Assembly: GCA_903847005.1 (NCBI GenBank)
Contig: CAINCM010000019.1
Span: forward strand, 1 to 9,163
Source: an uncultured Chloroflexota bacterium
GTDB taxonomy: Bacteria; Chloroflexota; Limnocylindria; Limnocylindrales; Limnocylindraceae
Direction of reading: 5' to 3'
DNA: 9,163 bases
Below, piece after piece: positions 1 to 6,161 of this stretch (positions within the stretch are counted from its first letter, which is position 1; each line of letters starts with the position of its first letter). The notes below the pieces were generated by a model, which was not told where the DNA came from, made no database searches, and saw only the letters and a list, made by a program, of their open reading frames with translations. The position numbers and the translations under genes were made by a program.

Positions 1-26
1 GGGACAGCCCCGCTAAGGTTCTCCAT
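1..26 (-). CDS. 5' end of an unidentified gene (partial, runs off the left edge)
   Basis: An ATG at 26-24 (minus strand) opens a frame reading M-E-N-L-S-G-A-V-P before the window ends. It is preceded by a good Shine-Dalgarno, AGAGGG at 37-32, five bases from the ATG. A candidate promoter lies about 80-110 bases upstream (106-134). It lies in the same orientation as recX and 144 nt beyond the recX stop, so it may be a new transcription unit or the tail of the recA operon. Eight complete codons are too few to assign a family. RNase Y (rny) often follows recA/recX in some phyla, but nothing visible here supports or excludes that. Confidence 0.45.
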
Positions 27-83
27 AGATTCCCTCTTGCCAGCCGTGTGCCGCGGGCTGACGCGCGGTAATAGGTCATTCGG

Positions 84-99
84 CCAGCCAAATGGCTGG
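84..99. repeat. Perfect 16-bp palindrome (7-2-7 inverted repeat)
   Basis: CCAGCCAAATGGCTGG on the plus strand is an exact inverted repeat with 7-bp arms and a 2-bp centre, in the non-coding gap between recX and the next minus-strand gene. No T-run follows on either strand, so it is not a standard intrinsic terminator. It begins at the start site predicted from the promoter at 106-134, so it could be an operator or a stem-loop at the extreme 5' end of the downstream mRNA. Confidence 0.55.
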
Positions 100-105
100 G
101 AGTGA

Positions 106-134
106 AGGCTAGGACTTCGGCCGAGGACGGTCAA
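106..134 (-). promoter_or_regulatory. Candidate sigma70-type promoter for the left-edge gene
   Basis: On the minus strand, TTGACC (plus 129-134; 5 of 6 to TTGACA) is separated by exactly 17 bases from TAGCCT (plus 106-111; 3 of 6 to TATAAT). The predicted start is near 97-99, giving a 5' leader of about 70 nt before the ATG at 26. The -35 is good and the -10 is weak. It sits just downstream of the recX stop, where a new unit could start. Inferred from consensus only. Confidence 0.35.
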
Positions 135-170
135 ACGCCTCGTGGCGCCTCTCAGGCGGCAGCGTGGGCA

Positions 171-770
171 TCAGTCGCCCCTCTCCGGGTCGTTCGGCCC
201 ATCGAGGGTGCCGACGTCCTCCCCTGCCCCATCGACGCGTTCGCGAGCAATCCGCCAGGAGAGCGCGGCTGGAAAGCCGCGTCGCGCCAGCGCCTGCGCC
301 ACACGTTGAACCTCCGCGCGAGCATCGCCCCTTCGCAGACGCACCTTCGCAGCTGCCGCATACGCAGCGCGCTCTTCTGCGCTGAGTGGCACATGTCCAC
401 CCCGCAAAGGCGCAGCGCTCTCCGCCGCGTCGGCTCTCTCAGCAAGAACGCGTGCCGCGAGGTCCTCAGGAACTCCGCGACGTCTCAACTCTGCCGCCAG
501 CGCTCGATCTCCGCGCTGTCGTGCGCGATCGCGCGACTCTACCAGCGATCGCGCGAGCCGCTCATCGTCGATGATCCCTACCGCTTCAAGGCGATCGGCA
601 GCGCTCACAACGTGGACTTCCGGATAGCCAGCGGCGATCAGGCGCTCCACCAGCGAACGCTTACTCCTCGGGGCGCCAGAAAGCGAGCGCGCAGCCGCCT
701 CCAAGACCGCGGCGGCGTCGGCTGCTGCATGACGCTCTCTTGCGAGCGCTGGATCCTTGCGGCGTCTCAC
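171..770 (-). CDS. recX: Regulatory protein RecX
   Basis: A 199-residue RecX-family protein. RecX binds RecA and its filament and usually damps recombinase and coprotease activity; it acts in the cytoplasm on RecA-ssDNA filaments. The sequence shows the helical RecX repeats: residues about 33-80 (RSKRSLVERLIAAGYP, then the diagnostic GIIDDERLARSLVESR at 65-80), about 85-112 (GDRALAAELRRRGVPEDLAARVL) and a third unit at about 135-178 ending in ALARRGFPAALSWRI. The first 30 residues are a basic, Ala-rich stretch. The start is GTG at 770. Only 12 nt separate it from the recA stop and the Shine-Dalgarno is poor (GGGG), so translation is probably coupled to recA. The gap is too short for an attenuating terminator of the kind found between E. 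coli recA and recX. Family call is secure; direct regulation of this RecA is inferred from family and position. Confidence 0.93.
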   Translation of the reverse strand: MRRRKDPALARERHAAADAAAVLEAAARSLSGAPRSKRSLVERLIAAGYPEVHVVSAADRLEAVGIIDDERLARSLVESRDRARQRGDRALAAELRRRGVPEDLAARVLAERADAAESAAPLRGGHVPLSAEERAAYAAAAKVRLRRGDARAEVQRVAQALARRGFPAALSWRIARERVDGAGEDVGTLDGPNDPERGD

Positions 771-782
771 CGCACCCCGAGA

Positions 783-1880
783 CTACTCTCCGTCGCCAGG
801 GGCTGCGACTGGCACGTCAAGCGTGGCCGTGGCAGCGCGAATCTTGGCATCGATCTCGGCGGCAACCGTTGGATTCGACTTGAGGAACTCCTTCGCCTGC
901 TCGCGGCCCTGTCCGAGTCGCACGTCACCGAAGTTGAACCATGCCCCGGTCTTGGAGACGATATCGCCTGCGACCCCGACATCGAGGAGGCCGCCCTCCA
1001 TGCTGATCCCTTCGCCGTACATGATGTCGAATTCCGCGACACGGAACGGCGCGGCCACCTTGTTCTTGACCACCTTCACGCGCACTCGCGACCCCACGGA
1101 CTCTGTTCCAGTCTTGATGGTCTCGATGCGACGGATGTCCAGGCGGACCGAGGCATAGAACTTCAAGGCCCGACCGCCTGGAGTGGTCTCTGGGCTGCCG
1201 TACATCACGCCGATCTTTTCGCGCAGCTGATTCGTGAACAAGAGCGTCGTGTTCGAGCGTGCGACTGCACCCGTCAGCTTGCGCAACGCCTGGCTCATCA
1301 GGCGCGCCTGAATGCCGACGAACGAATCTCCCATCTCGCCTTCGATCTCAGCGCGCGGTACGAGCGCCGCAACGGAATCCACGACGACGATGTCGACACC
1401 GCCCGATCGGATGAGGGTCTCTGCGATCTCGAGCGCCTGCTCGCCCGTGTCTGGCTGTGAGACCAGGAGTTCGTCGACATTCACGCCCGTGGCAGCCGCA
1501 TATGCCGAGTCGAGTGCATGTTCGACGTCGATGAAGGCGGCAACACCTCCGCGACGCTGCGCCTCGGCGATGATGTGCTGGCAGATCGTCGTCTTGCCTG
1601 ATGATTCGGGCCCATAGATTTCGCTGATGCGCCCGCGTGGCAGACCCCCGACGCCGAGCGCAAGGTCCAGCGAGATCGCACCGGTGGGAATGGTGTCTAC
1701 TTCGAGTCGCTCTCGCGACCCGAGCTTCATGATGGCGCCACGACCGAACTGCTTCTCGATCGTGAGGATCGCTGCGTCTACCGCACGGCTCCGCTCGGTG
1801 GTCGCCTTCGCGTCTGCTTTCGTTTCAGGCTTGTCGGATGCCACCGACTTCGGGCTCTTGCTTTCGCTTCTTTCGGCCAT
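783..1880 (-). CDS. recA: Recombinase RecA
   Basis: RecA, 365 residues. This ATP-dependent strand-exchange protein forms filaments on ssDNA, pairs homologous DNA and, in SOS-proficient bacteria, stimulates LexA self-cleavage. Visible motifs: N-terminal helix [14 protein letters not shown] (41-54); Walker A GPESSGKT (90-97); catalytic Glu120 in FIDVEHALD (E. coli Glu96); Walker B DIVVVD (163-168); the DNA-binding L1 region near 179-189; FTNQLR with Gln218 (E. coli Gln194), then L2 ending [31 protein letters not shown]. All key residues are present. Relative to E. coli RecA there is an extra hydrophilic Lys/Ser/Ala-rich segment of about 23 residues before the first helix, while the acidic C-terminal tail is short. 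The ATG at 1880 lies 2 nt after the tgt stop; AGGG at 1891-1888 inside tgt is the Shine-Dalgarno. I see no SOS/LexA box and no clear dedicated promoter upstream. Confidence 0.98.
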   Translation of the reverse strand: MAERSESKSPKSVASDKPETKADAKATTERSRAVDAAILTIEKQFGRGAIMKLGSRERLEVDTIPTGAISLDLALGVGGLPRGRISEIYGPESSGKTTICQHIIAEAQRRGGVAAFIDVEHALDSAYAAATGVNVDELLVSQPDTGEQALEIAETLIRSGGVDIVVVDSVAALVPRAEIEGEMGDSFVGIQARLMSQALRKLTGAVARSNTTLLFTNQLREKIGVMYGSPETTPGGRALKFYASVRLDIRRIETIKTGTESVGSRVRVKVVKNKVAAPFRVAEFDIMYGEGISMEGGLLDVGVAGDIVSKTGAWFNFGDVRLGQGREQAKEFLKSNPTVAAEIDAKIRAATATLDVPVAAPGDGE

Positions 1881-1882
1881 CT

Positions 1883-3130
1883 CTATTCCCTGCCTTCTCT
1901 TGCTGTTGCCCTCTGTCGATTGACTTCGCGAAGCCTGCCATCCTCGGCGTACCGTGGACGCATCGCGCCGCGAGCGGACCCTTCGGAGGGCTCATCGCCG
2001 ACTCCCAAGCGAGGGGTCCCCGGCCCCCCAGCCGCGGCGCGAAGCCGCGGCAGTTCGGCTGCGAGTGTACCCGAGCCGAGTGCCAACCGAATGGCACGCA
2101 TGAAGGCGCTCAGGTGGCGCAGGTTGTGGATCGTGAGCAGTCGGTAGCCAAGCAGCTCCTCCGCACGAAAGAGGTGGGCAAGATAGGCGCGGCTGAACCT
2201 CCGGCAGGTGGAACAGTCGCATTGCCCATCAAGGGGCTCATCTTCGTCCAGGTGCCGCGCATTCCGCAGGTTCATGCGCCCCCCTGTCACCCACGCCTGA
2301 CCGTTGCGCGCCACTCGCGCGGGCAGGACGGAATCGAAGAGGTCGACGCCGCGCAGAACGGCGTCCAGCAGATCTATCGGCGATCCGAGCCCCATGAGAT
2401 AGCGCACGCGCTGATCCCCATCGAGCGCTGCGATCGTCGCTTCTATCGCCGTGTTGCGCTCCGCTGGCGTCTCGTCCCCAGCGAGGCCGCCAAGGTTGAT
2501 CCCCTCAAACGGGAGCGAGCGGATGAAGGTTGCTGATTCGGCCCGCAGCGCAGGATCGATGCCGCCCTGCGCGATCCCGAAGAGCGCCTGGTCTTCGCGC
2601 GAGTGCGCACGAAGTGAGCGGACCGCCCACCGGTGTGTGCGCTGCATGGCGCGGAGCACCTCACGCCGCTCACTTGAGCCTGGCATCACGGGTTGATCGA
2701 ACGCCACCGCGATATCGGGCCCAAGAGCCTCCTGGATCTCAATCGAACGCTCAGGCGTGAAGAGATGCTGACTACCGTCCAGGTGACTGTGGAACCGCGC
2801 CCCTTCTTCACGGATGCGCATGAGCGGTCCGAGCGAGACCACCTGAAACCCACCTGAATCTGTGAGGATCGGCTTGCTCCACGCCGAAAACCGATGGAGT
2901 CCGCCGAGGCGCTGAATGCGTTCGTGCCCCGGTCGAAGATACAGGTGATAGGTATTCGCCAAGATGATCTGCGCTCCAATCCCATGCAGGTCGTCCGGAT
3001 CGAGGGACTTCACCGTGGCGTTGGTGCCGACGGGCATGAAGTCAGGCGTCTCCACCACTCCGTGCGGCAGCGTCAGCGAGCCCGCACGCGCCTTTGAGTT
3101 GGGATCGGTCGCGCTGACGGTGAAGCGCAG
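1883..3130 (-). CDS. tgt: tRNA-guanine transglycosylase (Tgt), probable CTG start
   Basis: Exchanges G34 of GUN-anticodon tRNAs (Tyr, His, Asn, Asp) for a 7-deazaguanine base in queuosine formation. Counting from the first GTG (3058): general acid/base Asp67 in TDSGGFQ, substrate-binding Asp121 in AFDQPV, Gln164 in IAQGG, GGLAGDE at 190-196, nucleophile Asp242 in [10 protein letters not shown], and the zinc site C280-x-C282-x2-C285-x25-H311. Starting at 3058 (391 residues) would drop the conserved N-terminal strands. The frame is open upstream and reads [17 protein letters not shown]..., matching E. coli MKFELDTTDG position for position, so I place the start at CTG 3130 (415 residues); 3059-3130 has no ATG, GTG or TTG. 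A C-terminal tail of about 45 residues, rich in Arg, Gly and Ala, exceeds the family norm of about 370-390 in total. Pocket residues are atypical (see findings). It lies between ruvB and recA, with no queA. Confidence 0.93.
   Translation of the reverse strand: MRFTVSATDPNSKARAGSLTLPHGVVETPDFMPVGTNATVKSLDPDDLHGIGAQIILANTYHLYLRPGHERIQRLGGLHRFSAWSKPILTDSGGFQVVSLGPLMRIREEGARFHSHLDGSQHLFTPERSIEIQEALGPDIAVAFDQPVMPGSSERREVLRAMQRTHRWAVRSLRAHSREDQALFGIAQGGIDPALRAESATFIRSLPFEGINLGGLAGDETPAERNTAIEATIAALDGDQRVRYLMGLGSPIDLLDAVLRGVDLFDSVLPARVARNGQAWVTGGRMNLRNARHLDEDEPLDGQCDCSTCRRFSRAYLAHLFRAEELLGYRLLTIHNLRHLSAFMRAIRLALGSGTLAAELPRLRAAAGGPGTPRLGVGDEPSEGSARGAMRPRYAEDGRLREVNRQRATAREGRE
2031..2051. repeat. Strong GC hairpin inside the tgt 3' extension
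   Basis: Two copies of the self-complementary octamer GCCGCGGC (2031-2038 and 2044-2051) flank GCGAA. They can form an 8-bp all-GC stem with a 5-nt loop (UUCGC in the minus-strand mRNA). It lies in the non-conserved C-terminal tail of tgt, about 150 nt upstream of the recA start, and has no U-run, so it is not a canonical terminator. It could be a processing or stability element, or merely GC-rich low-complexity coding sequence. Confidence 0.5.
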
Positions 3131-3195
3131 GGAGCGACCTGCGCGGGCTGGAAGGGTCGCAGGATCGGAGAGTGCGGCGAGCCGCGCGCTCTCGC

Positions 3196-4200
3196 TCAGC
3201 GTCCACCCCAGAGCGACGCGTTGCCCCGACCGAGATGCGCCCGGCCGCGTTCGGTCACCACGCGACCTTGAGGCGTGCGGTCAAGGAATCCGATCCGGAG
3301 CAGGAATGGCTCGAAGACATCTTCGAGCGTATCGGGCGATTCGCCGAGGAGCGCCGCCATCGCGGCAACCCCGACAGGGCCGCCGCCGAATTTGTCCAAC
3401 ATCACCTGCAGCAGCTTACGGTCTGTGGCGTCGAGTCCAGCGTCGTCGATCTGCAGTCCCGCGAGTGCGGCGGTGGCTCGTTCCTTGGTGATCTCCGACG
3501 ATCCTGCCACCTGCACCTCGTCCCGTACTCGCCTGAGCAGTCGGTTCGCGATGCGCGGCGTTCCACGACTTCGCGCCGCGATGAGTGCCGCCGCCTCGTC
3601 GGTGATCGCGACGCCGAGGATTCCGGCCGAGCGTCGCACGATCGCTGCGAGCTCATCGTCCGCATAGAAGTCGAGACGCTGCGAGGCGCCGAAGCGATCG
3701 CGAAGTGGCGCAGAGAGCATTCCGATCCGCGTCGTCGCGCCGATCAACGTGAATGGTGGAACCTCGAGTCGCAGTGGCTGCGCAGATGGTCCTTTCCCGA
3801 TGACGATGTCGATGGCGCGATCCTCCATCGCTGGATACAGCACCTCTTCCACCGCGCGGCCGAGCCGGTGGATCTCATCGACAAAGAGCACCTGCCGCGG
3901 CGCCAGGTTCGTCAGGATCGCGGCGAGATCCCCGCCGTGGTCGATCGCCGTCCCTGAGGTGAACCGAATCTGCACCCCGAGCTCATGTGCGACGATCGCT
4001 GCGAGCGTGGTCTTTCCGAGGCCCGGAGGGCCATGCAGGAGAAGGTGGTCGGCGGCCTCTCCACGCTCGCGAGCCGCCTGGAGCAGCGTGGTAAGCGCGC
4101 GTTTCGCCTCCCCCTGGCCGATGTACTCCCCGAGGGAGGCAGGGCGCAGCGTGGCTTCAAGGCTTCGCTCTTCGACGTCGTTGACCTTCGGCTCAGTCAT
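3196..4200 (-). CDS. ruvB: Holliday junction branch migration ATPase RuvB
   Basis: RuvB, 334 residues, the hexameric AAA+ motor that, loaded by RuvA, drives branch migration of Holliday junctions. Domains in order: AAA+ large domain with the family-typical [12 protein letters not shown] start (18-29), Walker A GPPGLGKT (57-64), Walker B VLFVDEIH (104-111), sensor 1 GATTR (154-158), the arginine-finger region PLRDRFG (165-171), and small AAA+ domain with sensor 2 [16 protein letters not shown] (212-227, Arg216); then the C-terminal winged helix (about 258-320) with [17 protein letters not shown]. Length is normal. The ATG at 4200 is preceded by a good Shine-Dalgarno AGGTGG seven bases upstream, 18 nt after the ruvA stop. 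It is co-oriented with ruvC and ruvA in the standard CAB order. No missing residue noted. Confidence 0.98.
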   Translation of the reverse strand: MTEPKVNDVEERSLEATLRPASLGEYIGQGEAKRALTTLLQAARERGEAADHLLLHGPPGLGKTTLAAIVAHELGVQIRFTSGTAIDHGGDLAAILTNLAPRQVLFVDEIHRLGRAVEEVLYPAMEDRAIDIVIGKGPSAQPLRLEVPPFTLIGATTRIGMLSAPLRDRFGASQRLDFYADDELAAIVRRSAGILGVAITDEAAALIAARSRGTPRIANRLLRRVRDEVQVAGSSEITKERATAALAGLQIDDAGLDATDRKLLQVMLDKFGGGPVGVAAMAALLGESPDTLEDVFEPFLLRIGFLDRTPQGRVVTERGRAHLGRGNASLWGGR

Positions 4201-4218
4201 CCGAGTCCCACCTGCCGC

Positions 4219-4812
4219 CTATGCGCGCTCACGCAGCGCGGCTCGCAACCGCACATCCAGCGGCGCGGAACGGATGACAGCGTCCTCCTCGACCGTCGCC
4301 GCGAGTTCGCGCGCATCGCGAGGTGGAAATCCGAGGCTGCGGAGTGCCGCGGCAAGGTCGCCTCCGTCGCGACCCTTCCCACCGCTCTTTCCAGTCGCAT
4401 CTCCCGTCGCCTCGCGCGCAATCTTGTCGCCGAGCTCCACGATGATACGCGCGGCGAGCCGACGTCCAACCCCCGGTGCCGTGGCCAACAGTTTCTCGTC
4501 GCCATCGACGAGAGCCCGTCGCAACCCTTCGGCGCCGTGGGTGTCGAGAAGTGCGAGCGCAACCTTCGGTCCCACGCCGCTCACGTCAAGCAGCGTGGCG
4601 AAGAGACGCTCCTGATCGCGGCTCGTGAATCCGACAAGCGTCTCATGATCTTCACGTACGATGTGATGCAGATAGAGTTCGACGTTCGCACCTTCTCGAA
4701 GCGTGGAGAGGAGAGTCGGGAGGACCCGAACCCTCAGTCCGAGCCCGCCACTCTGCACGACGACGGCATCGTCCTCCACCCATCGCACACTGCCCGAGGC
4801 AAACGCGTACAC
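4219..4812 (-). CDS. ruvA: Holliday junction DNA helicase subunit RuvA
   Basis: RuvA, 197 residues, the tetrameric junction-binding platform that recruits RuvB rings. Domain I is the OB fold (1-63, MYAFASGSVRWV...), with the acidic pin Glu54-Asp55 in VREDHETLVGF that keeps the junction open. Domain II (64-about 135) has two helix-hairpin-helix motifs, VSGVGPKVA (77-85) and APGVGRRLA (112-120). A Gly/Lys/Asp-rich linker (about 136-150) leads to the RuvB-binding domain III (about 152-195, DLAAALRSLGFPPRDAREL...). The start is GTG at 4812, where the family N-terminus begins. It lies 2 nt after the ruvC stop and has no close Shine-Dalgarno (GGAG is 13 nt away), which suggests translational coupling with ruvC. 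Confidence 0.97.
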   Translation of the reverse strand: MYAFASGSVRWVEDDAVVVQSGGLGLRVRVLPTLLSTLREGANVELYLHHIVREDHETLVGFTSRDQERLFATLLDVSGVGPKVALALLDTHGAEGLRRALVDGDEKLLATAPGVGRRLAARIIVELGDKIAREATGDATGKSGGKGRDGGDLAAALRSLGFPPRDARELAATVEEDAVIRSAPLDVRLRAALRERA

Positions 4813-4814
4813 AG

Positions 4815-5402
4815 CTAGCGCCGTTCTCCGCGCAGTGCCTGGCGCACCGCGCGATCGAAGCCGCTCTCCTGGGATGCGCCGGAAGAAGCCGAACGGTCCA
4901 GCCGCGCAGAGCCAGCGAGCTGCTGCATACGGACCGCGCCAGCACCCCAGATGGCAAGGCCGAGCGCATCGGCCGCGTCATCGGCGAGCGGTCGACCGGG
5001 GATGTTGAGCAGCTGGGTAACAGCACGGATCACCCCGCTCTTGGTCGCACGTCCGTCGCCCGCGATGGCGCGCTTCATCTCCGACGGGGTGGCTTCCACC
5101 ACTTCGATCACCAGTTCTGCCGCGATCATCAGCGCGAGTCCGCGTGCGGCAGCAACCGCAACCGCAGACTGGAGATTCCCTTGGGTGAAGATGCGCTCGA
5201 TCGCGATCCGGTCCGGCCGCTCGCTTCGTGCAATCTGCGTGAGTTCGGTCTTGATCTGCAGGAGCCGCTCTCCGAGCGACAGCGCGGCCGAGGTGGTGAT
5301 CAGCCCGTGGGCAAGGTAGCGCGGCCGATCTCCCCCGCTCTCGACCATCCCCCAGCCGAAGGTTGCGGTGCCAGGGTCCAGGCCAAGGACCCGGAGGCTC
5401 AT
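4815..5402 (-). CDS. ruvC: Crossover junction endodeoxyribonuclease RuvC
   Basis: RuvC, 195 residues, the dimeric Mg2+-dependent resolvase that nicks Holliday junctions symmetrically. The RNase H-like core carries the four acidic catalytic residues: Asp9 in VLGLDPGTATFGWG, Glu69 in RIAIERIF, and Asp142 and Asp145 in LADDAADALGLAIW. The conserved FTQGNLQSAVAVAAARG (72-88) and PSEMKRAIAGDGRATK (106-121) segments are present. About 35 residues after the core form a polar, Ser/Arg/Ala-rich tail longer than in E. coli. The ATG at 5402 overlaps the yebC stop by 4 nt (ATGA) and no clear Shine-Dalgarno is visible, so translation is probably coupled to yebC. It is the first gene of the ruvCAB block. 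Confidence 0.97.
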   Translation of the reverse strand: MSLRVLGLDPGTATFGWGMVESGGDRPRYLAHGLITTSAALSLGERLLQIKTELTQIARSERPDRIAIERIFTQGNLQSAVAVAAARGLALMIAAELVIEVVEATPSEMKRAIAGDGRATKSGVIRAVTQLLNIPGRPLADDAADALGLAIWGAGAVRMQQLAGSARLDRSASSGASQESGFDRAVRQALRGERR

Positions 5403-6139
5403 CGCGTCAGCTCAGCGAAGAGCTCGGATGACAGCTCGAAGTTTGCAGTGACGCGCTGCACATCGTCGAGTTCCTCGAGGGCATCGACCAGCTTCATGTT
5501 CTTTCGTGCATCGTCCGCGTCAACGTCGATCGTTGACTTTGCCACGATGCTCGCCTCCGCTGACTTCACGCTCACGCCTGCGCCTTCCAGGTTTGTTCGA
5601 ACACGTTCGAGTGCAGCCGGATCTGTGTAGACAAAGACGCTTCCGGCCTCCTCGTCCACGTCATCTGCGCCCGCTTCGATCGCCGCCTCGCCGACCTTGC
5701 CGAAATCCCCGCTGCACTCGATGATGCCCCGAGCCTCGAACTGCCACGCCACCGCACCGCTGCTCGCGAGCGATCCGCCCGCTTTCGTGAAGAGGCTGCG
5801 CACCTCCGAGGCGGTGCGGTTTCGGTTGTCCGTTGCCGCCTCGACCAGCACCGCCACGCCGCCTGGGCCGTATCCCTCATAGGTGATCTCCTCGTAGGCG
5901 TCGCTCTGCCCGAGGCCCGAGGCGCGCTCGATTGCCCGCTTGATGTTGTCGTTCGGCATGTTGAGGGATCGACCCTTCTCGATGGCGAGGCGAAGGCGAG
6001 GATTAGAGGCGGCATCCGGCCCACCGATCCGCGCTGCGATCGTGATCTCGCGCGAGACCTTCGTGAATTGCGCCGCGCGCTTTGCATCGGTCGCGCCCTT
6101 GGCGCGCTTGATGGTGGACCATTTCGAGTGACCAGACAT
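5399..6139 (-). CDS. yebC: YebC/PmpR/TACO1-family protein
   Basis: A 246-residue YebC-family protein. Members were long annotated as transcriptional regulators; more recent work on the YebC/TACO1 family points to a ribosome-associated role that relieves stalling at proline-rich stretches. The call rests on the hallmark MSGHSKWSTIKRAKGATDAKRAAQFTK start (split here as MSGHSKW, then STIKRAKGATDAKR), NMPNDNIKRAIERA (about 59-72), ITYEGYGPGGVAVLVEAATDNRNRT (about 84-108, diagnostic) and the acidic C-terminal domain ending FELSSELFAEL. The frame stays open far upstream (to 6334), but the family begins at MSGHSKW, and the longer form would overlap tyrS, so ATG 6139 is chosen. No Shine-Dalgarno precedes it; instead TATACT at 6151-6146 would place +1 on the ATG itself. 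Its position ahead of ruvC is a widely conserved gene pair. Confidence 0.96.
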   Translation of the reverse strand: MSGHSKWSTIKRAKGATDAKRAAQFTKVSREITIAARIGGPDAASNPRLRLAIEKGRSLNMPNDNIKRAIERASGLGQSDAYEEITYEGYGPGGVAVLVEAATDNRNRTASEVRSLFTKAGGSLASSGAVAWQFEARGIIECSGDFGKVGEAAIEAGADDVDEEAGSVFVYTDPAALERVRTNLEGAGVSVKSAEASIVAKSTIDVDADDARKNMKLVDALEELDDVQRVTANFELSSELFAELTR

Positions 6140-6145
6140 GCGCTG

Positions 6146-6151
6146 AGTATA
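6146..6151 (-). promoter_or_regulatory. -10 element implying a leaderless yebC mRNA
   Basis: On the minus strand TATACT (5 of 6 to TATAAT) sits in the 22-nt tyrS-yebC gap. If its first T is -12, +1 is 6139, the A of the yebC ATG. No Shine-Dalgarno lies between, and no TTGACA-like -35 is found at 16-18 nt spacing. This would head the yebC-ruvCAB-tgt-recA-recX unit. A palindrome GGGCTCAGCCC (6158-6168) lies just upstream, over the tyrS stop. Confidence 0.45.
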
Positions 6152-6161
6152 GGCGAGGGGC

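Noticed and set aside
27..100. Intrinsic terminator after recX
   Set aside because: The hairpin at 84-99 has no T-run on either strand, and the weaker CCGCG/CGCGG pair (51-68) has none either.
1..170. Structured RNA or tRNA in the gap beyond recX
   Set aside because: No cloverleaf, CCA end, or RNase P, tmRNA or 6S signature could be made out on either strand.
771..782. Possible recA-recX attenuator
   Set aside because: The gap is only 12 nt, with no hairpin or T-run.
102..1460. Long plus-strand open frame (452 codons) antisense to recX and recA
   Set aside because: It mirrors the secure recX and recA genes, has Arg/His/Ser/Ala-rich sequence with no recognisable motif and no Shine-Dalgarno. 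It is a GC-rich codon shadow.
3172..4818. Plus-strand open frames of 261 and 277 codons opposite ruvB and ruvA
   Set aside because: They lie entirely opposite genes with complete family motifs and show no domain of their own.
5594..5609. SOS-box-like sequence TGTTCGAACACGTTCG
   Set aside because: GAAC and GTTC are separated by two bases, not four, and the site is inside yebC, far from any start. It is a chance near-palindrome.
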